From positions 1 through 55,306 of the forward strand of contig CALAZS010000281.1 of NCBI GenBank assembly GCA_937926265.1: a stretch of DNA of 55,306 bases, in the 5' to 3' direction. Positions 34,156-43,549 of this stretch are shown one piece after another. The stretch is from an uncultured Gammaproteobacteria bacterium (GTDB lineage Bacteria > Pseudomonadota > Gammaproteobacteria > Chromatiales > Chromatiaceae). Below the pieces are notes generated by a model. That model saw only the letters and a program-made list of their open reading frames with translations, ran no database searches and had not been told where the DNA came from. Made by a program: the position numbers and the translations under genes. The first letter of the stretch is position 1. Every line of letters starts with the position of its first letter.

Positions 34156-35538
34156 TTATTTATTCGCAGCAATAAAAGCTAAAAATCTTTCAATCCAGTT
34201 ATTGGATCCCGTATTTCTCATATGGGTGTAGTTAGCCATTAAATTCTTGTAAATAAAACCGTCATTTTTTCCGTTAATACCGTGCCCCCTGATAACCTGG
34301 TAGGCAAACCTGGCATTTTCTGGCAAATTTTCCAGGCTGGAATAATGAAACTCATGTGCATGAATAACTTCATCTTGTTTTGCACCAGGCCAGGTCGCCT
34401 GCTCAGTTTCAGTTAACTTGATATAGCCACGCCCCTGGGGTTTTTCATGCATGACAACATCAGCCGGAATAATGCCGCACATTTTACATTCTTTCTCTTT
34501 CCAAGTCAGGCTTCTGGATAAATACATCAAACCACCACATTCTGCGTAAACAATGCCATTATTTTCGACAAATTTGCTGACAGACTTCATAAGTGATGCA
34601 TTTTCAGCAAGTTTTTCCATATGTGTTTCAGGAAAACCACCGCCAATAAACAATGCATCGATCTCAGGCAGGCACTTATCTTCAAGAGCATTTATTTCAA
34701 TTAACTCAACTCCATGTTCAAGAAAAACCTCCAAATCATCCGGGTAATAAAAACCAAATGCAGAATCCTTAAATATCCCAAGACGCGATGATGAAGCTGA
34801 AATATCCTGGACAGATTGAGCATTCGTATTGTCTTGATTTACTGAACTTGCCGGGTTTACAGGATTGGCCAGCGATATGATTTTTTCCAAATCAACCTGA
34901 TCTCGAACTTTAGAGGCTATTTTGTTTATTATTTTTTCACTCTCAGACTTTTCATTACTTGGCACAAGTCCCAGGTGTCTTTCATCAATCACCAGGTCTT
35001 TGTCACGTCGTACTGTACCCAACACGTCAAGGTCAGTGTACTCATTAACGACTGCGACCAGTTTCGATTCATGGCGGCTTCCTGCCGTATTATTTAGAAT
35101 AACGCCTTTAATATCAGGTGCATGATCAAAAGCAAGATAACCGAGTAACAAAGGTGCGACACCCCGGGTTATACCGACAGTATTAATAACCAGAATAACT
35201 GATGAGCCGAGCAAGTTGGCCATTGCCGCATTGGAATCACAGCCCTTTAAATCCAGGCCATCATAGAGTCCTTTGTTGCCCTCAATAATGGATAAATCCC
35301 TATCCTTGGATTTTTCAGTAAAAAGCTGTTCTATCTGATCATGTGAGGAAGTAAAAAAATCGAGATTATAACAAGGATTGCCTGCAGCCTGTGTTAACCA
35401 TAAAGGGTCAATATAATCAGGTCCTTTTTTAAAGGGTTGAATAGACAGACCATCTGCATGTAACGCGGAACAGATACCGAGTGTAACCGTAGTTTTACCG
35501 GAAGACTTATGGGCAGCGGATATATATACCTGATTCAT
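34156..35538 (-). CDS. dsrN: DsrN, siroheme amidase (cobyrinate a,c-diamide synthase-like)
   Basis: A 460-residue glutamine-dependent amidotransferase of the CobB/CbiA family, thought to make sirohaem amide for DsrAB. The N-terminal P-loop is in HKSSGKTTVTLG (about residues 10-21). The C-terminal glutaminase domain has the nucleophile cysteine in VYAECGGLMYLSRS near 337 and a late His in HEFHYSS. The intermediate segment (about 205-245) is low complexity. A terminator-like hairpin separates it from dsrP upstream, suggesting partly independent dosage. Confidence 0.94.
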   Translation of the reverse strand: MNQVYISAAHKSSGKTTVTLGICSALHADGLSIQPFKKGPDYIDPLWLTQAAGNPCYNLDFFTSSHDQIEQLFTEKSKDRDLSIIEGNKGLYDGLDLKGCDSNAAMANLLGSSVILVINTVGITRGVAPLLLGYLAFDHAPDIKGVILNNTAGSRHESKLVAVVNEYTDLDVLGTVRRDKDLVIDERHLGLVPSNEKSESEKIINKIASKVRDQVDLEKIISLANPVNPASSVNQDNTNAQSVQDISASSSRLGIFKDSAFGFYYPDDLEVFLEHGVELIEINALEDKCLPEIDALFIGGGFPETHMEKLAENASLMKSVSKFVENNGIVYAECGGLMYLSRSLTWKEKECKMCGIIPADVVMHEKPQGRGYIKLTETEQATWPGAKQDEVIHAHEFHYSSLENLPENARFAYQVIRGHGINGKNDGFIYKNLMANYTHMRNTGSNNWIERFLAFIAANK

Positions 35539-35566
35539 GGATTGAATTATTACCGTTCTGCTAAAA

Positions 35567-35602
35567 ACAAAAAAGGGCTGAAATCATGTTGATTTCAACC
35601 CT
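35567..35602 (-). terminator. Intrinsic terminator between dsrP and dsrN
   Basis: A 13-bp stem (35574-35586 with 35590-35602, one mismatch) has a 3-base loop. Read on the transcribed minus strand, the stem ends GCCCTTTTTTGTTTTT, a good T tract. It starts about 25 bases after the dsrP stop and ends about 30 bases before the dsrN start. It would cut or reduce transcription into dsrNRS. Confidence 0.8.
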
Positions 35603-35626
35603 GATATCGGGACTTTCTTTTGATTT

Positions 35627-36832
35627 TTAGCTATGCGGATCCAATGCTTTATCAGAAAGTGTCTCAGGCAGGAATCGTAACATCCTGATACCAATAGCAG
35701 TCATCAGTAATGCCGCAGCGACACCACCTATGCCTAAAGCTACTTCAGGAAGACTTGGAGCATATGGCGCCAAACCGGCATCATAGAAAGTGGAACCAAT
35801 AATTTCCTTACCTGGGAACATAGCCATTGGGAATGCCTGACCACCAATGATAATTACGTACATCGTAGCCAATCCGCCCAGAATCACCATGAAGCAGGCA
35901 GCAGCCACTGCACCGCGGGACTGACCCAATGCAGGGTGGTAAATAATACCTAAAGGCAACAAAGCACCGATAAATATCTGACCTATCCAGAACATCATGG
36001 TGTAAACACCGCCATTAAGCAGAATAAAGGATTCGTACTCGTGATTTTCTGTACCATACAAATTGGTCAAATGGTATGCGATTACAAAGTACAGTGAACC
36101 GGCAACAAAAACACCGAGCAGATTTTTCAGACGCAGGAACAATTTATCGCCAAGCTCACGCTTGTCCCAATCAAATGCAAACATCAGAACAAGCAGGTAA
36201 ATCGCCAGCCCGAAAGCAAAAGACATTACGATAAACATTGGTGCGTAAATGGCAGCATCATAGCCCTGACGCGCAACAATGAAACCAAAAATTGAACCGG
36301 TACCAGTAGTGAGTGCAAGACGCCATACAAATGCAAATGTACCAGCTGCCTTGGTGAAGCGATTCATTTTACGCTCCATCATGGTCCAGAGGTAGACGAC
36401 AACTATCACCATGAAACCCGTATATAAATAGATATTCCAGGCAAAAATGGATTTGAAATTATAATTGGTCATTGCCACGATCAATCGGTCAGGACGACCA
36501 AGATCCAATACCAGCACCAACAAACCACCAATCAGTAATGTCAGGGCTAAAAGCCCGGAAAGCGGCGCCAATGGTTTATATTCCTTCTTGCCAAAAACCG
36601 AGGCAATTGAAGCAACGTTTAGGGCACCGGAAGCAGCAACAATTAAAAATACAGCAAAAACGTGCGGGGTACCCCAGACAACATGGTTATTCATACCGGT
36701 GACCCAGTGACCATTATGTTCCATGTAATACCAGGCTATTCCGGCAATAGACATAACACCTGCCAGAATTGCCAGCAATCCCCAATAGCGCGGACTTTCT
36801 ATTCCCCATTCACGAAAATACATTTTTTTCAT
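35627..36832 (-). CDS. dsrP: DsrP, NrfD-like membrane subunit
   Basis: A 401-residue integral membrane protein with about ten helices, of the NrfD/PsrC family. It exchanges electrons between the quinone pool and the DsrMKJOP complex. Hydrophobic stretches begin at LLAILAGVMSIAGIAWYYM and recur to IGGVAAALLMTAIGIRML. No cofactor-binding motif is expected or seen. It follows dsrO closely on the minus strand, and the usual dsrJOP order is kept. Confidence 0.95.
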   Translation of the reverse strand: MKKMYFREWGIESPRYWGLLAILAGVMSIAGIAWYYMEHNGHWVTGMNNHVVWGTPHVFAVFLIVAASGALNVASIASVFGKKEYKPLAPLSGLLALTLLIGGLLVLVLDLGRPDRLIVAMTNYNFKSIFAWNIYLYTGFMVIVVVYLWTMMERKMNRFTKAAGTFAFVWRLALTTGTGSIFGFIVARQGYDAAIYAPMFIVMSFAFGLAIYLLVLMFAFDWDKRELGDKLFLRLKNLLGVFVAGSLYFVIAYHLTNLYGTENHEYESFILLNGGVYTMMFWIGQIFIGALLPLGIIYHPALGQSRGAVAAACFMVILGGLATMYVIIIGGQAFPMAMFPGKEIIGSTFYDAGLAPYAPSLPEVALGIGGVAAALLMTAIGIRMLRFLPETLSDKALDPHS

Positions 36833-36856
36833 TACTACGAACTATCCTGCTTTAAA

Positions 36857-37636
36857 TTAAATACCGGTGTAGTGAACACCTGGATTCAGTTTGAGATCAT
36901 CACGAATTTGCTGGTTCGGATATTTCTTTAGAGCTTTGGCAACCTGACTTTCGGGATCATTCAGATCACCAAAGATAATGGCATTGTGCCCTTCTTTGGC
37001 ACAGGCATCCTGACAGGCTGTTGTGGTTTGACCGTTATCTAATCTATGTACACAAAAAGTACATGACTCTACGCAACCTTTACCACGAGGTGCCAATGTC
37101 GGTTTTATGTCAACATTTTCATGAATGAAAGAACGGGCCTTGTAGGGACAAGCCATCATACAATAGCGACATCCAATACAGGTGTGACGATCGACCAAAA
37201 CCACACCATCGGCACGTCTGAAAGATGCGCCTGTAGGACAAACATCCTGGCATGGTGGATGTTCACAATGCTGGCACATCATTGGTAGATTGGTTATTTT
37301 GCCACTTTGCAGGTCTTTAAGCTTTACAGAACGCATCCAGACGGGTTTCTGCTGATCCCACTTGGTAGCATCGGCATCAGCGCCTTCCGGGTTGGTATGC
37401 AAATCAAGGCCATTTTCCTCATTACATGCATCAACACAGGCAGAGCAACCATCAGCACATTTGTTGGCATCAACCAGCATACCCCAACGTACTTTACTCG
37501 TTACTGGCTCGCTTCTTGGTGCCGCTTCAATATCAGCAGAATGAAGCACTGCTCCTGGTGCGATAGCGGCAGTTGCCGCGGCAGCAGGTAATTTTGCGAG
37601 AAAGTTACGACGTGCAAGATTAGTTTTATCAGACAT
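36857..37636 (-). CDS. dsrO: DsrO, periplasmic iron-sulfur subunit
   Basis: A 259-residue Tat-exported ferredoxin-like protein. The twin-arginine signal is LARRNFLAK at the N-terminus. Cysteine groups for four [4Fe-4S] clusters are visible: CADGCSACVDAC, CQHCEHPPCQDVC, CIGCRYCMMAC, and CVESCTFC with CQDAC. The frame is open to 37672, but the start at 37636 places the Tat motif correctly and avoids overlap with dsrJ (ends 37648). It links DsrJ and DsrP. Confidence 0.95.
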   Translation of the reverse strand: MSDKTNLARRNFLAKLPAAAATAAIAPGAVLHSADIEAAPRSEPVTSKVRWGMLVDANKCADGCSACVDACNEENGLDLHTNPEGADADATKWDQQKPVWMRSVKLKDLQSGKITNLPMMCQHCEHPPCQDVCPTGASFRRADGVVLVDRHTCIGCRYCMMACPYKARSFIHENVDIKPTLAPRGKGCVESCTFCVHRLDNGQTTTACQDACAKEGHNAIIFGDLNDPESQVAKALKKYPNQQIRDDLKLNPGVHYTGI

Positions 37637-37647
37637 AATTAACCCTA

Positions 37648-38025
37648 TTACTTCGGCACGGTTGCATGACAACTAAAACAGTCAAGTTTGGCAGCGACGA
37701 AACCATGACAGCTTGCACAGAACTGACCTTCGGCATTGACCGGGATATGACTACCCTTTTCATCAACATTGGCATGGCAATCAATACAGCCATGAAGTGA
37801 ATTATCAGTTTGACGTACACCCTGATGAACCGTGATATCACGCTGATGCTCGATCATTTCCATATGATTGCGACGCATTTCAGGAACAGGGGCCACACAG
37901 GCTTCTGCTTTAGTGGCCTTTGAATTACCGTTAATGCGCCAGTTTTTATCTGCGCTTACTGGCAAAGCCACTAAAAATAAAAGCAGAAGTAAAGCTAACT
38001 TGCTTATTGAGCAAGAATACTGCAT
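37648..38025 (-). CDS. dsrJ: DsrJ, triheme cytochrome c
   Basis: A 125-residue periplasmic cytochrome with an N-terminal signal/anchor helix (about 8-25) and three haem c motifs: CIDCH, CASCH and CFSCH. Cys43 (KAEACVAP) is the probable axial Cys ligand of the unusual His/Cys haem described in A. vinosum DsrJ. It is the periplasmic end of DsrMKJOP. It begins 11 bases after dsrL ends. Confidence 0.95.
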   Translation of the reverse strand: MQYSCSISKLALLLLLFLVALPVSADKNWRINGNSKATKAEACVAPVPEMRRNHMEMIEHQRDITVHQGVRQTDNSLHGCIDCHANVDEKGSHIPVNAEGQFCASCHGFVAAKLDCFSCHATVPK

Positions 38026-38036
38026 ATCAGCTCCTG

Positions 38037-39995
38037 TTACTCACCAAGACCCATTTTGATGTAACCAGTTGGACATACATCAGAACAGATGTGACAACCA
38101 ATACAACGAGAGTAATCTGTATCAACGTAGCGACCAGTGGTAGCTTCATTTTTCTTGACACGGAATACCGCATCCTGAGGACAGAAAATTACGCAGTTGT
38201 CACACTCGAAACACATTCCGCAACTCATGCAGCGAACGGCTTCATCTTTGGCTGCTTCTTCCTCAAGAGCAATCAAACGTTCTTTAAAGTGACCCAGTAC
38301 TTCTTCAGCATCAGGCACTTCTTCATCACGTTTGTTACGCTCGTGATATTCGAAGTGACCCAGGAATAATTCATCATGTGGAATAATTTCCTGGAACGAG
38401 CGGTCTTCATAATTGTGTACTGCATATTTGGCAGAAGAAGTACCACGCATATCACCAGCTTCATCAGCATCAAAATGTTCAGCCGCCAGACCAGCTTCCT
38501 GCAGCTTGGCTTCCAGGTTGAAGTGATGAACATCAACTTTTGGACGTTTGTTGTGTTCCTGGTTTTTCAGGAATTCATCAATTGAGTCAGCAGCGATTGA
38601 AGCCTGACCAATGGCAGTCGTCAAAAGATGTGGACGAATAATATCACCCGCAGCAAAGTGCTTTGCTTTACCTTCTACCTGGTAGAATTTATCGGCATTC
38701 ATCAGACCACGACCGTTATCAAAGTCTTCCAGGCCGCTTAAATCACCACCCTGACCGATCGCCGCAACAATCAAATCAGCTTCGATAGTCTGTTCTGTTC
38801 CTTCAACAGGAACCGGACGACCGTCTTCCATTTTACATTTTGCAACAACCAGAGCAGTAGCACGGCCGTCTTCACCTTTTTCAATACCTACTGGCATGAC
38901 TTCGTCGAGAATGGTGACACCTTCTGTCAGGGCATCGTGCACCTCATGTTCGGCAGCAGTCATATTATCTTTAGGGAAAAGCGAAGTCAGTGTTACTTCA
39001 GCACCAGCTCTGGACGCAGTGACCGCAGTATCATGGGCAACATAACCATCACGGACAACCAGTTCAGGACGATCAGTTGGATTAGTGTGTTCAATGTGTC
39101 CCAAGCGACGGGCAACAGAAACAACGTCAATAGAAGTATCACCACCACCAACACAGACAACTTTGTCAGCAGTTACTTTCATACGGCCTTCGTTGAAGGC
39201 TTTCAGGAATGCAACACCAGATACGCAGTTTGGCGTTCCTTCCCATTCATCCAGAAATAAGCCACGGCCTGTCTGACAACCTATCGCCCAGAGGATCGCA
39301 TCGAATTCTTTTTCAATATCTTCAACTGAAACATCTTTACCAACACGGGTTTCCATGCGCAGTTCAACACCCATATCAACAATACGCTGATTTTCAGCCT
39401 GCAGCTTCTCGCGTGGAATACGATATCCAGGAATACCGTAATACATCATGCCGCCCATTTCCTTGTTTTCATCGAAAACGGTTACTGCATGACCTTTACG
39501 ACGAAGCTGATATGCACCAGCCATTCCCGCAGGGCCTGCACCAATAATGGCTACTTTTTTACCCGTATCCGGACCCGCTTCGAATTTATAATCATTTTCG
39601 ATCGCGTTATCGCCAATAAACTGTTCAACAGAGTTGATTCCGACAAAGTCATCAACTTCGTTACGGTTACAGCCATCCTGACATGGAGCCGGACATACAC
39701 GCCCCATCATTGAAGGGAATGGGTTGGCGTCAGTTGAACGGCGGAAAGCATATTCTTTCCAGTCCATATCGCCGGCAGGCTTTTCCTGACCACGAACGAT
39801 TGCTAACCAACCGCGTATGTCTTCACCAGAAGGACAACTGCCCTGGCAAGGCGGAGTCTTGTGGATATAAGTCGGGCACTTGTGAGAAGTATCTTCAACG
39901 AAGATCTTCTCTTCAAAAGAATCCCAAGTATGAACACCGTCTTCAAATTTGCGTCTTGTGAAATTTTTATTCATTTCATCGCTCGGAGTCGCCAT
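38037..39995 (-). CDS. dsrL: DsrL, NAD(P)H:acceptor oxidoreductase
   Basis: A 652-residue iron-sulfur flavoprotein related to the small subunit of glutamate synthase. It has an N-terminal Fe-S region (CPTYIHKTPPCQGSC), an FAD fold (VAIIGAGPAGMAGAYQL near 150), and a nucleotide fold (VVCVGGGDTSIDVVS near 290). The C-terminal two-cluster ferredoxin has CMSCGMCFECDNC and CIGCHICSDVC. In sulfur oxidisers it is essential and takes electrons from DsrAB to NAD+. Its presence supports an oxidative Dsr pathway. Met8 is an alternative start. Confidence 0.95.
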   Translation of the reverse strand: MATPSDEMNKNFTRRKFEDGVHTWDSFEEKIFVEDTSHKCPTYIHKTPPCQGSCPSGEDIRGWLAIVRGQEKPAGDMDWKEYAFRRSTDANPFPSMMGRVCPAPCQDGCNRNEVDDFVGINSVEQFIGDNAIENDYKFEAGPDTGKKVAIIGAGPAGMAGAYQLRRKGHAVTVFDENKEMGGMMYYGIPGYRIPREKLQAENQRIVDMGVELRMETRVGKDVSVEDIEKEFDAILWAIGCQTGRGLFLDEWEGTPNCVSGVAFLKAFNEGRMKVTADKVVCVGGGDTSIDVVSVARRLGHIEHTNPTDRPELVVRDGYVAHDTAVTASRAGAEVTLTSLFPKDNMTAAEHEVHDALTEGVTILDEVMPVGIEKGEDGRATALVVAKCKMEDGRPVPVEGTEQTIEADLIVAAIGQGGDLSGLEDFDNGRGLMNADKFYQVEGKAKHFAAGDIIRPHLLTTAIGQASIAADSIDEFLKNQEHNKRPKVDVHHFNLEAKLQEAGLAAEHFDADEAGDMRGTSSAKYAVHNYEDRSFQEIIPHDELFLGHFEYHERNKRDEEVPDAEEVLGHFKERLIALEEEAAKDEAVRCMSCGMCFECDNCVIFCPQDAVFRVKKNEATTGRYVDTDYSRCIGCHICSDVCPTGYIKMGLGE

Positions 39996-40061
39996 TGATT
40001 ACTCTCCTAACCAGTATTTGTACAATTATGAGCCACAGGCCCGGTAAAATTTATAACTTAC

Positions 40062-41591
40062 TTAGTCTTCGTCAGCACCATCTTCATCATCCTCGGACAC
40101 CTGTCCAGTAAGAATGATTGCGTTTGATACCAACTGGTGAACACTGACAATCATATCCATGTCCATACCGTAGAAAGGCAGTACCTTGGTAAACTGACTT
40201 TTACAGATGGCACAGATAGCAGCCATATTTGTTACACCATGTTCTTCAATTACGTTTTTAAGTGCCTCCATTCTCGGCATAGCACCTTTTACACGCACTT
40301 CCATCAGGTCATCGGTAAGAAGACCGCCACCACCACCGCAGCAGAAAGTGGTTCCACGAATTGTTTCAGGAGCCATATCAACGAAGTTGTTACAGACTGC
40401 CTTGATAACAGCACGCGGAATTTCGAACTGACCACCTGGCTTGTCTCCCATGCGGGTTGCACGGGCGACATTACATGAATCATGGTATGTCAAAACCATG
40501 TGATCATTTTCAGATTTATCGATATTTAATGTGCCTTTTTGAAGTTCACCATAGGTAAATTCAAGAATGTGCTGTGGCACAGGATAATTTGGATCAAGAA
40601 AATCAAATGGACCAGCCAGGGTATTAAGGAAGCTGTATGCAACACGCCAGGCATGACCGCATTCACCAAATACAATACGCTTAACACCGAGTTCGATCGC
40701 AGCTTCACGAATGCGCAGTGAAATTTTACGCATATTTTCGTAAGAACCAATGAACATACCAAAGTTGGCTGCTTCTGAAGCCTTGGAACTCAATGTCCAG
40801 GTGACACCTGCTTCATGGAAAACTTTACCGTAACCAATCAAGCCATCAACATGCGGCTCTGCAAAAAAGTCAGCTGATGGTGTTACCAGAAGAATCTCGG
40901 CGCCCTTCATATCAAGTGGATACTTAACTTCTACACCGGTTTCATCGAGGACATCCTCTTCCAGACCTTCGAGGGTGTCTGCAAGTGCAGGCTCAGGTAA
41001 GCCGAGGTTGTTACCAATCTTGAATACTTTACCGATAATTTCATTACTGTATTTGTCACCCAAACCAATTCGGTCCATGATTTCACGGGCAGCCATGGAA
41101 ATTTCAGCAGTATCAATACCGTAAGGACAAAAAACAGAACAACGTCTGCACTGGGAACACTGGTGATAATAGTTGTACCAGTCATCCAGAATCTCTTCTG
41201 TCAGATCTGTAGCACCAACCAGTTTAGGGAAGAATTTACCGGCAAAAGTAAAGTAACGGCGGTAAACTTTACGAAGCAGATCCTGACGGGCAACCGGCAT
41301 GTTCTTTGGATCTTTGGTACCCAGGTAATAATGACACTTATCAGTGCAGGCGCCACACTTTACACAGGAATCCAGATAAACCTGTAATGAGCGATATTTG
41401 CCAAGCAAGTCGCCCATTGCTTCGATTGCATCTTCCTTCCAGTTTTCACCGAGTTCGCCTTTAAAACCAAGGGCCTCCTGAAACTCAGGTTTTGCCCTGA
41501 AGGTTTCCATATGATCCATAGTACCATCAACTAACTCCGGTACTTCAGGATACTCTTTCAGTTTCGGTATTTCGAAATCGTACTTAGCCAT
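40062..41591 (-). CDS. dsrK: DsrK, HdrD-like catalytic subunit
   Basis: A 509-residue cytoplasm-facing subunit of DsrMKJOP. Two [4Fe-4S] motifs are CVKCGACTDKC (near 77) and CSQCRRCSVFC (near 142). The heterodisulfide-reductase type cysteine-rich region has YHDSCNVARA and TTFCCGGGGGL, with CAICKSQF after it. It is believed to act on the DsrC disulfide or trisulfide. The C-terminal tail (SEDDEDGADED) is acidic. It precedes dsrL by 66 bases with no strong hairpin between them. Confidence 0.95.
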   Translation of the reverse strand: MAKYDFEIPKLKEYPEVPELVDGTMDHMETFRAKPEFQEALGFKGELGENWKEDAIEAMGDLLGKYRSLQVYLDSCVKCGACTDKCHYYLGTKDPKNMPVARQDLLRKVYRRYFTFAGKFFPKLVGATDLTEEILDDWYNYYHQCSQCRRCSVFCPYGIDTAEISMAAREIMDRIGLGDKYSNEIIGKVFKIGNNLGLPEPALADTLEGLEEDVLDETGVEVKYPLDMKGAEILLVTPSADFFAEPHVDGLIGYGKVFHEAGVTWTLSSKASEAANFGMFIGSYENMRKISLRIREAAIELGVKRIVFGECGHAWRVAYSFLNTLAGPFDFLDPNYPVPQHILEFTYGELQKGTLNIDKSENDHMVLTYHDSCNVARATRMGDKPGGQFEIPRAVIKAVCNNFVDMAPETIRGTTFCCGGGGGLLTDDLMEVRVKGAMPRMEALKNVIEEHGVTNMAAICAICKSQFTKVLPFYGMDMDMIVSVHQLVSNAIILTGQVSEDDEDGADED

Positions 41592-41620
41592 AAAAGTCTC
41601 AATAAATTAGGATCTTTAGC

Positions 41621-42349
41621 TTACTCTTCGAGCTTTTTAGCCCAATCAGCAACATGACGCTGTTCTCTGGGATTGTCCACCTGGTTACGGCTTGGACTGA
41701 AGAACACCCCGGGAACGTGTAGAAGTTTACTGAATGGAAAAATAATCATAAGGGCTGCAACCAACAGCAAATGAATTATTAACAGAGTGTCTGCTGGTAA
41801 TTCACTCCAGCTGAATGTCATCAAACCAATAAAGAATGATTTAACTGCAACAACATCGGTGTGCACACCAAATGTCATTGAAAGACCACTGATGCCGATA
41901 CCAATAAGTAACATAAGGATTAAATGGTCAGATGCTGCAGAGATGTATCTCACTCGGTCAACAAGAAAACGACGAGCCCATAAACCAAATAACCCTGCCA
42001 CCATGGCAAAACCGCCATACATGCCAAAAGGTTGAATAATTTCAATGGGCATTGGAACAGGGTTAATAAAATAACGTAAATGTCTTAAAAGAACCAAAAA
42101 TAGTGCAATATGGAATAAATAGCCAAACAGCCAGGTCCATTTAGTGGCTTTAAAGAGACTTTCAAAGAAAGCAACTTCTCGGAACATCCGCAAAACAACG
42201 CCAGTCTGGGTTGTAGGTGCAGGTGTTGTAGGAATCTTGAGCGGTGCAGGTGTTTTGGCAAACTGTATAATTTTGTTTGCCAGGCCAGCTATCATAATAG
42301 CTGTAGCCGCATAAAAAAGAGCCGCAAATGTAATCGTCAGAAACGACAT
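41621..42349 (-). CDS. dsrM: DsrM, cytochrome b membrane subunit
   Basis: A 242-residue membrane protein with five or six helices, related to the b-haem subunit of respiratory nitrate reductase. Histidines in LFHIALFLVLLRHLRY and IIHLLLV are candidate haem b ligands. It passes electrons between quinone and DsrK. It lies 29 bases upstream of dsrK, while an 80-base spacer with a perfect hairpin separates it from dsrC. Confidence 0.94.
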   Translation of the reverse strand: MSFLTITFAALFYAATAIMIAGLANKIIQFAKTPAPLKIPTTPAPTTQTGVVLRMFREVAFFESLFKATKWTWLFGYLFHIALFLVLLRHLRYFINPVPMPIEIIQPFGMYGGFAMVAGLFGLWARRFLVDRVRYISAASDHLILMLLIGIGISGLSMTFGVHTDVVAVKSFFIGLMTFSWSELPADTLLIIHLLLVAALMIIFPFSKLLHVPGVFFSPSRNQVDNPREQRHVADWAKKLEE

Positions 42350-42381
42350 GTTTCCGGATACCTCAATTTGTAATACTTTAA

Positions 42382-42407
42382 TTGGGGAGTTCCCAAGAAC
42401 TCCCCAA
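42382..42407 (-). promoter_or_regulatory. Perfect hairpin between dsrC and dsrM
   Basis: TTGGGGAGTT (42382-42391) and AACTCCCCAA (42398-42407) form a perfect 10-bp stem with a 6-base loop, 22 bases after the dsrC stop. On the coding strand it is followed by TTAAAGTATT rather than a T run. It therefore looks like an mRNA 3'-end stabiliser, processing site or weak terminator. It could explain separate, high dsrC dosage. Confidence 0.7.
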
Positions 42408-42429
42408 CACTACTTCAACGTCTAATAAA

Positions 42430-42762
42430 TTAAACGCAACCAGTTGGTTTTGGCAGACCAGCATAACGACATGCTTGTTTACCAGGACCGTATGGGAACA
42501 AACCATACAGGTATTTACTGTTACCTTTATCTTTACCCATGCGTTTACCAACAGCTTTAGTCAGTACACGTACTGCAGGAGCAATCTGGTATTCTTCGTA
42601 ATATTCACGCAGGAAGTTAATAATATCCCAGTGCTCGTCAGTCAGTTCCAGGTCGTCTTCTTTAGACATTACTTCTGCTACACCAGGAACCCAATCATTC
42701 AGGTTCGCCAGGTAACCCTCTTCGTCAACTTCCAAACTTTTACCGTCTACTTCGATAGGCAT
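42430..42762 (-). CDS. dsrC: DsrC, persulfide/trisulfide carrier
   Basis: A 110-residue DsrC/TusE family protein with both functional C-terminal cysteines: KQACRYAGLPKPTGCV, spaced C-x10-C with the second at the penultimate position. That makes it a true DsrC, the sulfur-carrying substrate of DsrAB and DsrMK. AGGAG lies upstream of the ATG on the minus strand. A cysteine-less paralogue is encoded at 48637. Confidence 0.97.
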   Translation of the reverse strand: MPIEVDGKSLEVDEEGYLANLNDWVPGVAEVMSKEDDLELTDEHWDIINFLREYYEEYQIAPAVRVLTKAVGKRMGKDKGNSKYLYGLFPYGPGKQACRYAGLPKPTGCV

Positions 42763-42803
42763 TTAATTTCTCCTAAATTGTTACTCGAATTTCATTAAAT
42801 GAA

Positions 42804-43112
42804 TCAAAGCCAGGCTTGTACCTTGTCATTTGATTCTGTTAAGTCAACAAAGCCCGCATAATCAACCAGTTCAATACCGTCAATCACACGATCATTTGAA
42901 AGACCACGAAGTTTGATATCCGGACCTAATGCATAAACTTTTTTAGAAGCCAGTGCATTTTTTACATCTGCTTCAAAATTAGTTCCCTGCATGGCGGCGT
43001 AGACACCATCTTCCAACAACAGAATGGCACTGCCATCCATTGAATGTGTTAAACACTCGCTCAAGGCATTTTTCTCGAACGGTGATTTATTTACTGTATG
43101 AAGAATGCTCAT
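42804..43112 (-). CDS. dsrH: DsrH, subunit of the DsrEFH sulfurtransferase
   Basis: A 102-residue DsrH/TusB family protein. Cys20 (KNALSEC) matches the conserved cysteine of the A. vinosum subunit. DsrEFH is a cytoplasmic hexamer that passes sulfur to DsrC, and dsrEFH is a marker of the oxidative pathway. The gene lies 14 bases after dsrF. Confidence 0.95.
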   Translation of the reverse strand: MSILHTVNKSPFEKNALSECLTHSMDGSAILLLEDGVYAAMQGTNFEADVKNALASKKVYALGPDIKLRGLSNDRVIDGIELVDYAGFVDLTESNDKVQAWL

Positions 43113-43126
43113 TACCAGTCTCCCGA

Positions 43127-43534
43127 TTAAAAATTAAAGAGGACGTCTTGCTGTTCCATCAACTCTTTCATTTCGTCTCTTGTGACGACACGAATAGAAT
43201 CTTTTTCAGCCCAATCATCATCTTCATCTTCATAGGTTAATGGCATCAGATCGTCGAGAGACAATCCACGCTCTTCCATTGACTCTTTCTCAACATACAG
43301 CTTGGTAACATCGTAATCACCTAAAGCCTGGTAGATAGGAGAAAAGTTTTTCTGATCAGCTTCTGATGAATCCTGATCAGATTTTAACTGGTAAACACCG
43401 TCACCAATGAAAGCCAGACTTACATCCTGATCAAAAGCTGCACCAATAAGAACAACTTCAAGAGACTCAAGCGCATAGACTGTTCCATACGGAGCACGAC
43501 GATTTACATACATAAACTTCTTGATATCTGACAT
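43127..43534 (-). CDS. dsrF: DsrF, subunit of the DsrEFH sulfurtransferase
   Basis: A 135-residue DsrF/TusC family protein, with the DsrE-like fold starting FMYVNRRAPYGTVYALESLEV. It has no cysteine, as expected for the structural subunit. It is encoded between dsrE and dsrH with spacers of 15 and 14 bases. Confidence 0.95.
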   Translation of the reverse strand: MSDIKKFMYVNRRAPYGTVYALESLEVVLIGAAFDQDVSLAFIGDGVYQLKSDQDSSEADQKNFSPIYQALGDYDVTKLYVEKESMEERGLSLDDLMPLTYEDEDDDWAEKDSIRVVTRDEMKELMEQQDVLFNF

Positions 43535-43549
43535 CGTAAATCTGTCCTT

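Noticed and set aside
38007..38369. Open frame of 120 codons on the plus strand
   Set aside because: It is antisense to dsrL, which has clear cofactor motifs there; no evidence for a second gene.
42382..42798. Open frame of 138 codons on the plus strand
   Set aside because: It is antisense to dsrC, whose sequence is strongly conserved; composition (many Phe and Thr) is typical of a shadow frame.
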